This document shows positions 16,859-25,536 of a DNA stretch of 38,339 nucleotides, in pieces. The DNA comes from Pseudomonadota bacterium. GTDB taxonomy: Bacteria > Pseudomonadota > Gammaproteobacteria > Steroidobacterales > Steroidobacteraceae. Each line of letters starts with the position of its first letter. The stretch's first letter is position 1. The notes under the pieces are model-generated. The model was given only the letters and a program-made list of their open reading frames with translations. It searched no databases and was not told the DNA's origin. Both the position numbers and the translations under genes were made by a program. The stretch spans positions 1-38,339 of the forward strand of contig JAJYLP010000030.1 in assembly GCA_021787615.1 (NCBI GenBank), read 5' to 3'.

Positions 16859-19800
16859 TCATTTGAATCGCCATGTCAGGTCCAGCCCCGCGGTGAGCGG
16901 GCGGTTCACCGTATAGCGGGTGAAGGCCGCGGTCTGCAGATCGATCTGCGGCTGTGGATCGAGCAGCACCCGCTCATTGGTCACGTTGTCGACGAACAGA
17001 GCCGCCCGCCAGCGGCCGCTCTCGAGACCCAGCCGCAGGTCGGTCAGGCTGTACGCGGGCAGGTGCACCATGTACTGATCGATGTTCCAGAGCGTGATCG
17101 TTTCTCCGTAGGGGGCATCGGTGCGCGACCCCACGTACTGCCACTCCAAGGAGGCGAAGGCCGCCAGATTCGCCGACAGATCATGCCGCCAGTGCAGATC
17201 CGCCGAGCCCATCACTCTCGGCGTATCGGGGACTCGAGTGCCCGCGGGATAGCCGATGATGGCGCTGGCGCGCGTGAAGGTGGCGTCGGTGTAGCTGGCA
17301 TTCGCCTCGAAGTGCCAGTCGCGCCCGAGCAGCGCGTGCACTTCGGTTTCGAGACCCTCGATGCGGGAGTCCGCGCCATTGGCCGTTATGCCGAAGCCGG
17401 CGAGATTGGTCGCGAGCTGCGGATCGACCCAGCGTTCGTAGTAGCCCGATACGTCGAGCGTCAGGCGCCGGTGCATCAGCGTCGACTTCTCGCCGAGCTC
17501 GTAGCTCCATACCGAGTCGGAGCGGAAGCTGGTCGGCGCCTGCAGCAGGACATTGGGATCGCAGCCGCCCGGTGCGACGCCGAGGAGCTTCTGCTGCAGT
17601 CCGCACTCGTTGGCCACCAGCACCGCATTGCTGTTGGTGGCGTGCGCCACCGGGATGGGCTGGTTTACCCCGCCGAGGCGAAATCCCTTGGACACCGTGA
17701 CGTAAACCATGTGGTCCCGATCGAACGTATATCTCAGGTCGATCTCCGGCACCGTGCCCGCGGCGCTGTTCGAGGCGTGGGTGTCGTAGGGCGTGCTGTT
17801 ACCCTGGGCGCCGAACACCGTGAACAGGCCGTATTCGCTGTTCGACTGATGCAGCGCGTAGCGGTAGTGCCGCAGGCTCACCGTCGCCGCAAGGTGCGGC
17901 GAGATGCGCCACGACAGCTCGCCGAACTCGGCGTTCTGCAGGATGTCCTGCGGCTGGCTATCGACGTAGATGTTGGGCCCTCCGAGCGCCGCCGCGGCCT
18001 GTGGCGCAAGCACCGACAGGTCCCAATCGGAGTGCAGGTCCTGATAGAACCACCCGGCGAGCCATTGCCAAGGTCCCGCCGAGGTGGAGGTCACTCGCAG
18101 CTCCTGACTCAGTTGTCGCGTATGATCTCGCTCGCTCGCCCCCGGACCGAGGGGCGACGGCCCCGTCGGCCCGAGGCCGGCGGGCGGATCGTACACGGGG
18201 GATAACGCATTCAACGAAGCGGCGCTCTCCTCGGTGCCGTCCTGGGATACCACGGTGCCGCGAGCCCAGTATCCGGTTGCGGAAGTGACCCGAAGCGACG
18301 GCAGGCGGTACACCAGTTCGAGGCTTCCGAGCGCAAAGCGATCGCGCTGCGGCTCGGGCGTGTCGTAGATCTCCCAGTGCGCCTCGATGGCGGGCATGAC
18401 AGGATGGGTCGTCGCACCGTTGACATCGACGGCGTCGGGCCCGCCCTGGCGGGTTCGCTGATACATCGCGAGCGACAGGATCGAGAGCCGATTCGTTGGT
18501 TTCCACAACAGCTCGGCGCGCGCCGCATCCACGTCGGTCGTATTGACCCCGTCAATCCGCTCCTGCAGCGGCGCCGAGTAGAAGTTCGGCGGGCGCGACA
18601 CGTCGGGGAAAGTGCCGGAATCGACGGCCACCGCTCCGTCCGCAATGACCCGCCGCTCGATCCAGCCGCTTCCGCGCCTGACCGAGCCCACAAGCCGCAA
18701 CGCCGCCTCGTTGCCGAGCGGCAGGTTCACCATGCCGTTCATCGCGTGATTGAGCCCGCCCCCGGAGGCGGTGTCGGACACGATCGTCTCCCCCGAGGCC
18801 TCGAGGCGATCCAGGCGCGGCATCTGGGGCACGATCCGGACGGTCCCACCCATGGAGCTCGCGCCGTAGAGCGTGCCTTGCGGGCCGCGCAGCACTTCCA
18901 CGCGATCGATGTCGTAGAGATCCAGATCGACGAGCACTTTGCCGAGTTGCGCCGAGGCCGGCGCGGACAACGGAATCTCCCCCAGGTACAGGCCCACCAT
19001 GGAGGTATTCCCGCCCGAGGAGTTCAGGCCGCGCATCTCGAATTCGGTCTGCCCCGGCCCCGCGGTGCGCACGGCCAGCCCCGGGATCGAGCGCGCCAGC
19101 GAGTCGAAGTCCGTCAGCCCGCGGCGGGCGATTTCCGAGGCGGTAATCGCCGTGACGCTGGCCGGCGTGGACTGCAGAGTGGTCGTGCGCTTGGTCGCCG
19201 TGATCAGAACCTGGGCCAGCCGATCCGGTTGAGGGCGGAGGATTCCCCAGGGAGGCTGTGCCGAAACGCGCCCCGGCCGATGCACGGCACGTCGCCGGAC
19301 ATGCGGGCCGCCGTTGGCGTGCGGTGCGCCTGGGGCGTGTCTGGAAAATCGAGTTTGCGCGGCGGTGACGATGGCAATCGCGGAGCGGCTGACCAGCTGA
19401 AACGACAGCCCTGTTCCCTTCAGCAGAAGGCCGAGCGCCTGCGCGACGGTGAAATCGCCATGGACGCCCGGCGCACGCAGTCCCGCCACCGCGCTCCCCG
19501 ACGACAACAGTGTGACGTCCGCCTGTCGCGCGAACGCGGTCAGCGCCTGCGGGAGCGCCTCCGCTGGAATATCGAAACGGCGTACCGGCTGGGCGGCCTG
19601 AGCCCGGGCCGCGGTCCATATGATTGCGGCCAACAGGCCGAAGCGCCGTGCCAGGCGCGGCGCCGGACGATGATGCAGCCAAACCCCTCGAGGATGGCTC
19701 GGATTAATTGCGCGCGGCTCCCCAAAAAGGCGTTGCTTGTCCGCATTCGATCGGATTGCAGTGCGGGCGCAGCGTCCGCGGCGGGCTCCTCCTCCCCCTG

Positions 19801-19915
19801 CCCGGCCGCATCCGCCGCACCGACCGCAGCCATGATGAACCGCCCGCCCGGCCGTTGACAAGCGCGGCAGAAAAGCCGGAAGACGAGGTTGCCCCCGTCC
19901 CCCGGCAATTGTCAT
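16859..19915 (-). CDS. STN-domain TonB-dependent receptor (FecA-like transducer); start uncertain
   Basis: An outer-membrane receptor with an N-terminal STN signalling domain (open-frame residues 112-184: RRFDIPAEALPQALTAFARQ ... LSFQLVSRSAIAIV), then plug (EMRGLNSSGGNTSMVG, GPQGTLYGASSMGG) and a full 22-strand-type barrel ending in Phe-Lys. STN receptors bind the FecR periplasmic domain to activate a FecI sigma, and fecIR lie upstream. The signal peptide is at RRFGLLAAIIWTAARAQA, but the only ATG in frame (19915) is about 85 residues earlier, behind an unlikely Arg/Gly/Cys-rich stretch. No ATG or GTG lies between them; the only TTG is near the far end. CTG at 19678, preceded by GAGGGG with 5 nt spacing, would give a normal 939-residue precursor. 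It is a clear paralogue of the receptor at 19949-22501. The substrate is unknown. Confidence 0.85.
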   Translation of the reverse strand: MTIAGGRGQPRLPAFLPRLSTAGRAVHHGCGRCGGCGRAGGGGARRGRCARTAIRSNADKQRLFGEPRAINPSHPRGVWLHHRPAPRLARRFGLLAAIIWTAARAQAAQPVRRFDIPAEALPQALTAFARQADVTLLSSGSAVAGLRAPGVHGDFTVAQALGLLLKGTGLSFQLVSRSAIAIVTAAQTRFSRHAPGAPHANGGPHVRRRAVHRPGRVSAQPPWGILRPQPDRLAQVLITATKRTTTLQSTPASVTAITASEIARRGLTDFDSLARSIPGLAVRTAGPGQTEFEMRGLNSSGGNTSMVGLYLGEIPLSAPASAQLGKVLVDLDLYDIDRVEVLRGPQGTLYGASSMGGTVRIVPQMPRLDRLEASGETIVSDTASGGGLNHAMNGMVNLPLGNEAALRLVGSVRRGSGWIERRVIADGAVAVDSGTFPDVSRPPNFYSAPLQERIDGVNTTDVDAARAELLWKPTNRLSILSLAMYQRTRQGGPDAVDVNGATTHPVMPAIEAHWEIYDTPEPQRDRFALGSLELVYRLPSLRVTSATGYWARGTVVSQDGTEESAASLNALSPVYDPPAGLGPTGPSPLGPGASERDHTRQLSQELRVTSTSAGPWQWLAGWFYQDLHSDWDLSVLAPQAAAALGGPNIYVDSQPQDILQNAEFGELSWRISPHLAATVSLRHYRYALHQSNSEYGLFTVFGAQGNSTPYDTHASNSAAGTVPEIDLRYTFDRDHMVYVTVSKGFRLGGVNQPIPVAHATNSNAVLVANECGLQQKLLGVAPGGCDPNVLLQAPTSFRSDSVWSYELGEKSTLMHRRLTLDVSGYYERWVDPQLATNLAGFGITANGADSRIEGLETEVHALLGRDWHFEANASYTDATFTRASAIIGYPAGTRVPDTPRVMGSADLHWRHDLSANLAAFASLEWQYVGSRTDAPYGETITLWNIDQYMVHLPAYSLTDLRLGLESGRWRAALFVDNVTNERVLLDPQPQIDLQTAAFTRYTVNRPLTAGLDLTWRFK

Positions 19916-19948
19916 CCTTCCGTCCGGCCGGACGCGCCCGTGCGTGAC

Positions 19949-22501
19949 TCAGTGGAAGCTGTAGCTCACGTCCAGACCGTAGGTAATCGGCTGATTCACG
20001 ATGTAGCGCGTGTACTGCGGAATCGCCAGATTGATCTGCGGCAGCGGATCGAGCAGCGTCTGATTATTGGTCGCATTGTCGACGAACAGCGCCGTGGTCC
20101 ACCTTCTCGAGCGAAGCCCCAAGCGCAGGTCCAATATCCCATAAGACGGCAGATTGATCTGGGTCTGGCCGATGTTGTTGAGGTACACCGTCACACCATA
20201 AGGCAGATCGTACCGCGACCCCACATAGCTGTAGGTCATATTGCCGATGACCGACAGGTTCTCACTCAGCATGTGATGATAATTGAGCGATGCCGACCCG
20301 GTGACCTTCGGCGTGTCGGGCACGGAGTATCCTTCGGGTATGCCGTCAATCGCGCTGTTCGTCAGGAACTTGCTGTGCGTGTAGCCCACATCCGCCGCGA
20401 AGCTGAAGTCCTCGCCGAGCTCGGCGCGGAACTCCGCCTCCAGGCCGTAGATGTTCGCGTTGCCGCCATTCACGGTGAAACCGAACCCGGCGATGTTGGT
20501 CGAGATCTGCGGATCCATCCACCGCTCGAAGTACGCCGTCAGGTTAAAGAGAGCCCGATGGTCGAGAAACTCGTTCTTCGTCCCGATCTCGTAGTCCCAC
20601 ACCGAATCCGACTTGAACTGCGGCACGCCCTGCGAATTGACGTTGGGAAAATTCGCGAGTGAGGTGTAGGTGGTGCCGGGCTGCGTTGGGGTCGCCGAGA
20701 GTTTCGCCTGCAGACCGCATTGCTGGATCACCACCAGCGAGAACGGCGCCGCGCAGTCGGCGGCTGTCACCGGAAAATTGTACCCGACGAAGGGCTGGTC
20801 GGTACCGCCGAGACGGAAGCCCTTGGCGACCGTGAGGTACACCATGTGGTCGCTGTCGATCTGCCATGTCAAATTGAAGCGGGGGTTGGTCCCGCTGGCG
20901 CTGCCTCCCGCGCTGGTGTTGAACGCCTGCGTGTTGCCCGCCACCGTCGGCGCACCGCTCAGCAGATTGGCGAACCCGTACGGCGTGAAGTCGCCCCACT
21001 CGGAGTTGCGCTGGGCGTAGGAATAATGATACCAGCGCACCCCCGCGCTCGCCTTGAGCCCGTGCGGGAATTCCCAGGAGATATTGCCGAAGAAGGCGTT
21101 CTGCAGAATGGTCTGCGGCATGTAGTCGACGTAAACATTGGCGATCGGGCCTGCCTGCGGATTGACCGACCACATGTCCCAGTCGGAGAACAAGTCCTGA
21201 TAGTAATATCCCGCGAGCCACTGCAGCGGCCCGCGGCCCGTGGAGGCGAGGCGGAACTCTTCGCTCACCTGTCGGGTGTAATCCCGCTCCTCGACTCCGG
21301 GGCCGAACGGTCCGGGCCCCGTGGGGCCGATGCCGCCCGCGGACGTGTCGTACGGGAACGCCGTCGTGGCTGACCCGAGGCCTGCCGAGCTCGCATTTTC
21401 CTCACTCCCGTCCTGCGAGACCATGGAATGATTGGACCACAGTCCGGTGATCGAAGTGAGACCGATATCCGGCGTGACCGCGTATTGAACCTTCAAGCTC
21501 CCCAGAGTGAAGCGATCCCATTGGGGCTCGGAGGCTTGATAGATCTCGTAATGGCCCTTCGGATTCGGCATGGTGGGATTGGTCGGCGAGCCGTTGACGT
21601 CGACCGCATTGGGCGCGTTGCTCGTATCCTGCTGCCACATGATCATCGGTGTGATCTTGAGCCGATCGTTGGGTTGGTAGAGGAGGATCGCGCGGAACGA
21701 GTCATCCGTCGAGGAGTTCACGCCCGTCGCCGTCGATATGAGCGGCGCGGTGTAGAAGTTGGCAGGCCGGCCGCAGGGCGGGCCATTCGGGCAAGTGTCG
21801 GTCTGCACGGCCCCGTCGGCGAGAACATAGCGGTTGAGCCAGCCGCTGGTCGAGGAGTGCGAGCCCACCAGCCTCAGGGCAACGGTCGACCCGAGCGGCA
21901 GGTTCACCATGCCGTTCTGCGCGAAGTTGATGCCGCCGCCGGAGCCGGTGTCCGAGACGGTCGTCTCTCCGGAGGCGGCGTACGTTCCCAGCTGCGGCAT
22001 CGCGGGAATGAGGCGAACCGTTCCTCCCATGGAACTCGATCCGTACAGCGTTCCCTGTGGTCCGTGCAGGACCTCCACCCGCTGCAGATCGTAGAGATTG
22101 GGATCGATTATCACCTTGCCGAGCTGTTCCGCCGCGGGAGCCGAGAGCGCGATATCGTCCAGGTACACTCCGACCATCGACGTGTTGCCGCCGGAGGAAT
22201 TCAGACCGCGCATCTCGTATTCGGTCTGGTTGGGACCGGAGGTGCGCATCGCGAGGCCTGGGATGCCCTGAGATAGCGTGTTGAAGTCCGTCAGGCCGCG
22301 ATTGGCGATGTCGGCCGCTGTGAGCACCGTCATGCTGATCGGCGTATCCTGCGCGATGGTCTTGCGCTTGGTGGCCGTAACGACGACCTCCGCGAGTTGA
22401 TCCGACGGGCCGCTCGGTTGAGCGGCGGCATGCGCGGCGGCGCCCGCGGACCCGAGGGCCACCGCCACCGCCAGCGCCACCACGTGATTGCTACGCATCA
22501 T
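19949..22501 (-). CDS. TonB-dependent outer-membrane receptor without STN domain
   Basis: An 850-residue receptor. The signal peptide (MMRSNHVVALAVAVALGSAGAAAHA) is followed directly by a TonB-box-like LAEVVVTATKRKT, plug (EMRGLNSSGGNTSMVG, GPQGTLYGSSSMGGTVR) and a barrel ending in YSFH. It has no room for an STN domain, so it should not signal to FecR itself. AGGAAC precedes the ATG ATG pair at 22501/22498. The frame is open further upstream, but without a signal peptide. It follows fecR by 262 nt and precedes the STN paralogue; the two share nearly the same plug and many barrel segments (for example YVTVSKGFRLGG versus YLTVAKGFRLGG), pointing to tandem duplication. Imported ligand not known. 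Confidence 0.92.
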   Translation of the reverse strand: MMRSNHVVALAVAVALGSAGAAAHAAAQPSGPSDQLAEVVVTATKRKTIAQDTPISMTVLTAADIANRGLTDFNTLSQGIPGLAMRTSGPNQTEYEMRGLNSSGGNTSMVGVYLDDIALSAPAAEQLGKVIIDPNLYDLQRVEVLHGPQGTLYGSSSMGGTVRLIPAMPQLGTYAASGETTVSDTGSGGGINFAQNGMVNLPLGSTVALRLVGSHSSTSGWLNRYVLADGAVQTDTCPNGPPCGRPANFYTAPLISTATGVNSSTDDSFRAILLYQPNDRLKITPMIMWQQDTSNAPNAVDVNGSPTNPTMPNPKGHYEIYQASEPQWDRFTLGSLKVQYAVTPDIGLTSITGLWSNHSMVSQDGSEENASSAGLGSATTAFPYDTSAGGIGPTGPGPFGPGVEERDYTRQVSEEFRLASTGRGPLQWLAGYYYQDLFSDWDMWSVNPQAGPIANVYVDYMPQTILQNAFFGNISWEFPHGLKASAGVRWYHYSYAQRNSEWGDFTPYGFANLLSGAPTVAGNTQAFNTSAGGSASGTNPRFNLTWQIDSDHMVYLTVAKGFRLGGTDQPFVGYNFPVTAADCAAPFSLVVIQQCGLQAKLSATPTQPGTTYTSLANFPNVNSQGVPQFKSDSVWDYEIGTKNEFLDHRALFNLTAYFERWMDPQISTNIAGFGFTVNGGNANIYGLEAEFRAELGEDFSFAADVGYTHSKFLTNSAIDGIPEGYSVPDTPKVTGSASLNYHHMLSENLSVIGNMTYSYVGSRYDLPYGVTVYLNNIGQTQINLPSYGILDLRLGLRSRRWTTALFVDNATNNQTLLDPLPQINLAIPQYTRYIVNQPITYGLDVSYSFH

Positions 22502-22711
22502 GTTCCTGGCTCCCAGAATGTTGTGTTGTGCACGCGCTCCCCTCGCACGGCGCTCGAGCGCAAGCGAGGACCCCGTCACCGTGTCCGGTTGGTCGCCGAG
22601 CGGTTCGGCCGGGCTCTAGCAGAGACGACGAGCCGGCCTGTAAAATCCGCCACTCCGCGGGGCGAATTGGCGCTGAATGGTGGGATTCCCCGGAACAGGC
22701 GCACGCACCGT

Positions 22712-22731
22712 CTGTTGCGCAATCGCAACAG
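22712..22731. repeat. Perfect 8-bp inverted repeat between fecR-like gene and TonB receptor
   Basis: CTGTTGCG-CAAT-CGCAACAG, 33 nt past the fecR-like stop on the minus strand and about 210 nt before the receptor start. There is no T-run after it on the minus strand, so it is a poor intrinsic terminator. An operator or an RNA hairpin that adjusts read-through into the receptor gene is possible. No function is shown. Confidence 0.45.
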
Positions 22732-22763
22732 GCAGCCGGCAGGCCGCGATCGGCGTTTCGGGG

Positions 22764-23762
22764 TCAGCGGGGTTGAACGGTGATCAGATCGGGTTGGACG
22801 CGGGTGACCCGTACGGGCAACGCTAGCGCGAGTGCCTTGAAGAATCCGCGCACGTCATGGGTCCTGAAGCGGCCGCTGATGCGCAGCTGGCCGACGCCTG
22901 GCCGCAGCACGATGCGCGCGCGGGTGTAACGCGCGACCTCCGCCGCCGCCCGCGCGAGCGGCTCGTTGTCGAACACCAGCGCGCCGTAGCGCCAGGAGAG
23001 ATCGTCGGCAATCCGCCTCGGGCTGACCGACGTGACCTGCAGGCGCGGACCATCGATCGACAACTGCTCTCCGGCGCTCAACGACTGCACCCGCGGCGCA
23101 CTCGATGCGTGCCCAATTGCGGCCCGCACCTCGACGAGCCCCTGGTTGACCAGCACGTCGATCTGGCGATCGGCGCGCAGTCTCACCTCGAACTGGGTGC
23201 CGATCGCCTGCACCCGCGCATCGCCGACGTGAACGAAGAAAGGTCTCGCCGGATCGCGCACGTCGTGGAAGTGGGCCTCACCCCTAAGCAGGTAGATGTC
23301 TCGGCGTGCACGGGTGAACCGAACCACGATGCGGGTGTTGGTATTGAGCGCGACCACCGAGCCGTCGGCAAGGATCACGGTGCGCTCCTGTCCCACCAGG
23401 GTCGATAACACCTCGCTGCGCGCCCCCCGCCCGAGCCACCAGGCCCCGCCGATCACCGCCAGACAGAGTGCGGCCGCAGCGCCCCAGAGCGCTGGTGAAC
23501 TGGCGCGCGCGCTCCATCGGCGAGTCGCGCGCGCGAGGGTGGCGATCTTCTCCTCACGCTTGATCTCGGAGAGCCGGTCGAGCGAGCGCCAGGTCTTGGC
23601 GAATTCCTCGAACGCTCGGCGGTGGCGAGGATCCTGGCGCAGCCAGCTCTCCAGCTCGGAGCGCTCCGAAGCGCTCAGGGCCCCGGCATCGAGCCGCCAG
23701 GTCCACGCGGCCGCCTCGTCGTCGATCTCGCCCTGGGGCTTCAGCCTCACCACCCGGTTCAT
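22764..23762 (-). CDS. FecR-family anti-sigma factor / sigma regulator
   Basis: A 332-residue inner-membrane protein. Its order is: N-terminal DUF4880-type cytoplasmic domain (EAAAWTWRLDAGALSASERSELESWLRQDPRHRRAFEEF), a single membrane helix (about 91-111), the periplasmic FecR domain (about 118-220; TVILADGSVVALNTNT, IYLLRGEAHFHV-like, VQAIGTQFEVR) and a C-terminal DUF4974-like domain (LVFDNEPLARAAAEVARYT, ISGRFRTHDVRGFFKALA). It would hold the sigma factor inactive until an STN receptor is loaded with ligand. Its ATG at 23762 overlaps the sigma stop codon as ATGA, so the pair is translationally coupled. Family and topology are clear; the exact signal is not. Confidence 0.95.
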   Translation of the reverse strand: MNRVVRLKPQGEIDDEAAAWTWRLDAGALSASERSELESWLRQDPRHRRAFEEFAKTWRSLDRLSEIKREEKIATLARATRRWSARASSPALWGAAAALCLAVIGGAWWLGRGARSEVLSTLVGQERTVILADGSVVALNTNTRIVVRFTRARRDIYLLRGEAHFHDVRDPARPFFVHVGDARVQAIGTQFEVRLRADRQIDVLVNQGLVEVRAAIGHASSAPRVQSLSAGEQLSIDGPRLQVTSVSPRRIADDLSWRYGALVFDNEPLARAAAEVARYTRARIVLRPGVGQLRISGRFRTHDVRGFFKALALALPVRVTRVQPDLITVQPR

Positions 23763-24328
23763 ACGCTCTTCTCGTCCGAGCGTTTCCAGAGCGTCTCGGC
23801 ATCCGGCTCGTCCAGGGCGCCGAGCTCGCGCAGCCGGTTCCGGCAGCGCACCAGCCCCTTGGCGACATGCTTCTCGATCGTGCTGTGCGCCATGCCGAGC
23901 ACTTCGGCGATTTCCTCGTGGGACAGCTGGTAGACCTTGCGCAGGATGAACACCCGCCGGCAGATCGGGGGCAGCTCGTCCACCACGGCGCAGAAGGACT
24001 CGAACCGGCGGTCGGCGTCGACCTGATCCTCGGGTGCGGACACAGGGGATGAGACGTTCAGGGGCTCGAAATCCGCCACTGCGTCGGTGGCCTGAGCGCT
24101 CACCTGACGGGCACGATCGACCGCGAGGTTGCGGGCGATACGGAAGATCAGCGCCCGCGGCGACTCGACGACCTGCCCCTCGGGCATGGCACACACGCGC
24201 ACATAGGCCTCCTGGACCAGATCATCGACCTCATCGGCGCGAGCCGTGAATCTGCGCAGGTAGCGGCGCAACGCCACCCGGTAGCCGAGGATCTGGCTCA
24301 GCAGCTGCTTGCGGTGCTCATCAACCAA
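23759..24328 (-). CDS. FecI-like ECF RNA polymerase sigma factor
   Basis: A 189-residue ECF sigma factor. Region 2 (about 10-75) includes RADEVDDLVQEAYVRV and PRALIFRIARNLAVDRAR. Region 4 (about 125-175) has ELPPICRRVFILRKVYQLSHEEIAEVLGMAHSTIEKHVAKGLVRCR, the usual DNA-reading helix-turn-helix of FecI-type factors. The start is TTG 24328, preceded by a G-rich Shine-Dalgarno-like run. It overlaps the anti-sigma gene by 4 nt. It likely transcribes the two TonB receptors downstream when the STN receptor signals through FecR. I could not identify its -35/-10 target in front of the receptors. Confidence 0.95.
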   Translation of the reverse strand: MVDEHRKQLLSQILGYRVALRRYLRRFTARADEVDDLVQEAYVRVCAMPEGQVVESPRALIFRIARNLAVDRARQVSAQATDAVADFEPLNVSSPVSAPEDQVDADRRFESFCAVVDELPPICRRVFILRKVYQLSHEEIAEVLGMAHSTIEKHVAKGLVRCRNRLRELGALDEPDAETLWKRSDEKSV

Positions 24329-24824
24329 AGCCGCCCCCCGTGCGCACGCCGGTCGGGGTCAGTCTACCGAAGCCGTGTCATAATCGAAAGGCGGGATCCG
24401 CCGCGTCGTTGGCTGCGCGGCGACGTTCCCGTCAAGGGCTGAATCCTCCCGCCGGGCGGCGCGATGGGGCGCGGACCCGCGCCGGGCCGCCCGGGCGACC
24501 CTGGGCTCTCTGGCACCATGGCCGCTCGCACCACGACACGGAATCCGATCAACGAGCTCGGCGTGCTTGCCGGGGTCCCGGTCCTGGGTTTGCTGCCTAT
24601 GACGCCCTGGCGACGCTTCGTTTGTGGCTCGGCGCTCGTCCGTGCACAGCCCCTGGAATTGCCGCAAGCAGGCCTCGGAGCAATGGCTCTGTGCGGCGCT
24701 CGCCCATCCCGGTTGGCAACGCCGGGCTTCGCCGGGGCGGCTCGTCACTGTGTCGGGCGAGTGTGATCCCGCCGGCGATGCGTCTCATCAGTGTGCTCGC
24801 AGGCGGGACCTGAGCCGCCCCGGA
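24329..24824. other. Intergenic region upstream of fecI; nothing recognised
   Basis: About 500 bases between the VOC gene (whose stop lies at 24825) and the sigma factor start, both on the minus strand. It must hold the promoter of fecI. Iron-responsive fecIR operons carry a Fur box here; I see no clear Fur box. The open frames present show no family motif. Confidence 0.45.
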
Positions 24825-25268
24825 TCATTTGGCAAACAGCCTCGTGATGTCGGCGAACGACTTGATCTCGATTGCGTTGCCCGACGGGTCGAGGAAGAAC
24901 ATGGTGGCCTGCTCGCCGGGCTGTCCCTTGAAGCGGGTGTGGGGCTCGATCAGGAACTCAACACCCTTGGCCTGCAGCCGCTTGGCCAGCGCTTCCCATT
25001 CGGCCATGGGCAGAACGACGCCGAAATGGCGCACCGGCACTTCGCGGCCATCGACTCTGTTGCGTTGAGCGGCACTCGTCTGTTCAGGCGCGAGGTGGGC
25101 CACGATCTGATGGCCATAGAAATTGAAGTCGACCCACTCCGGCGAGCTGCGTCCTTCGGGGCAGCCCAGTGTCCCGCCGTAGAATGCGCGCGCCAGCGCG
25201 AGGTCGTGCACGGGGAACGCCAGATGAAAGGGAGACAGCAACCCGGGATTCGTCGTCGGCGCGCGCAT
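24825..25268 (-). CDS. VOC (glyoxalase/dioxygenase-like) family protein
   Basis: A 147-residue single VOC unit made of two beta-alpha-beta-beta-beta modules. Likely metal or active residues are the first His ([19 protein letters not shown]), a His in [10 protein letters not shown] and a Glu in [16 protein letters not shown] near the end, matching the usual H-H-E placement. The conserved Gly-rich end of module 1 includes [11 protein letters not shown]. It would be a small cytoplasmic lyase, isomerase or dioxygenase; the substrate is not assignable. It stands between the fecI promoter region and an MFS gene on the same strand, 268 nt behind it. Start at ATG 25268. Confidence 0.88.
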   Translation of the reverse strand: MRAPTTNPGLLSPFHLAFPVHDLALARAFYGGTLGCPEGRSSPEWVDFNFYGHQIVAHLAPEQTSAAQRNRVDGREVPVRHFGVVLPMAEWEALAKRLQAKGVEFLIEPHTRFKGQPGEQATMFFLDPSGNAIEIKSFADITRLFAK

Positions 25269-25536
25269 GTCGAAAATCCTGCCAAGGACCCGATCCCCAT
25301 ATGATGACGCGTCCCGGCCGAAAATTGAATCGACGTCAGTCGGTTCCGCGCATCACGGATATTTCCGCACCATCCCGAATCTGAAGTCATCCAACGCCGT
25401 GGCGCACGCGGTCGGATTCGCTCGCGCATGAGTGCACGGCTGCCGAAGCGCGGTTGACCGTCGGCGCGGCTGCGATCGTCGTGATCGGCACGAACTGGAG
25501 GCAACGGGCGTCGGCGGCCAACGAGCCGCCGGCGCG

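Noticed and set aside
24329-24824. Fur box before fecI
   Set aside because: No stretch resembles the AT-rich GATAAT-type repeats of a Fur site; iron control is therefore not claimed.
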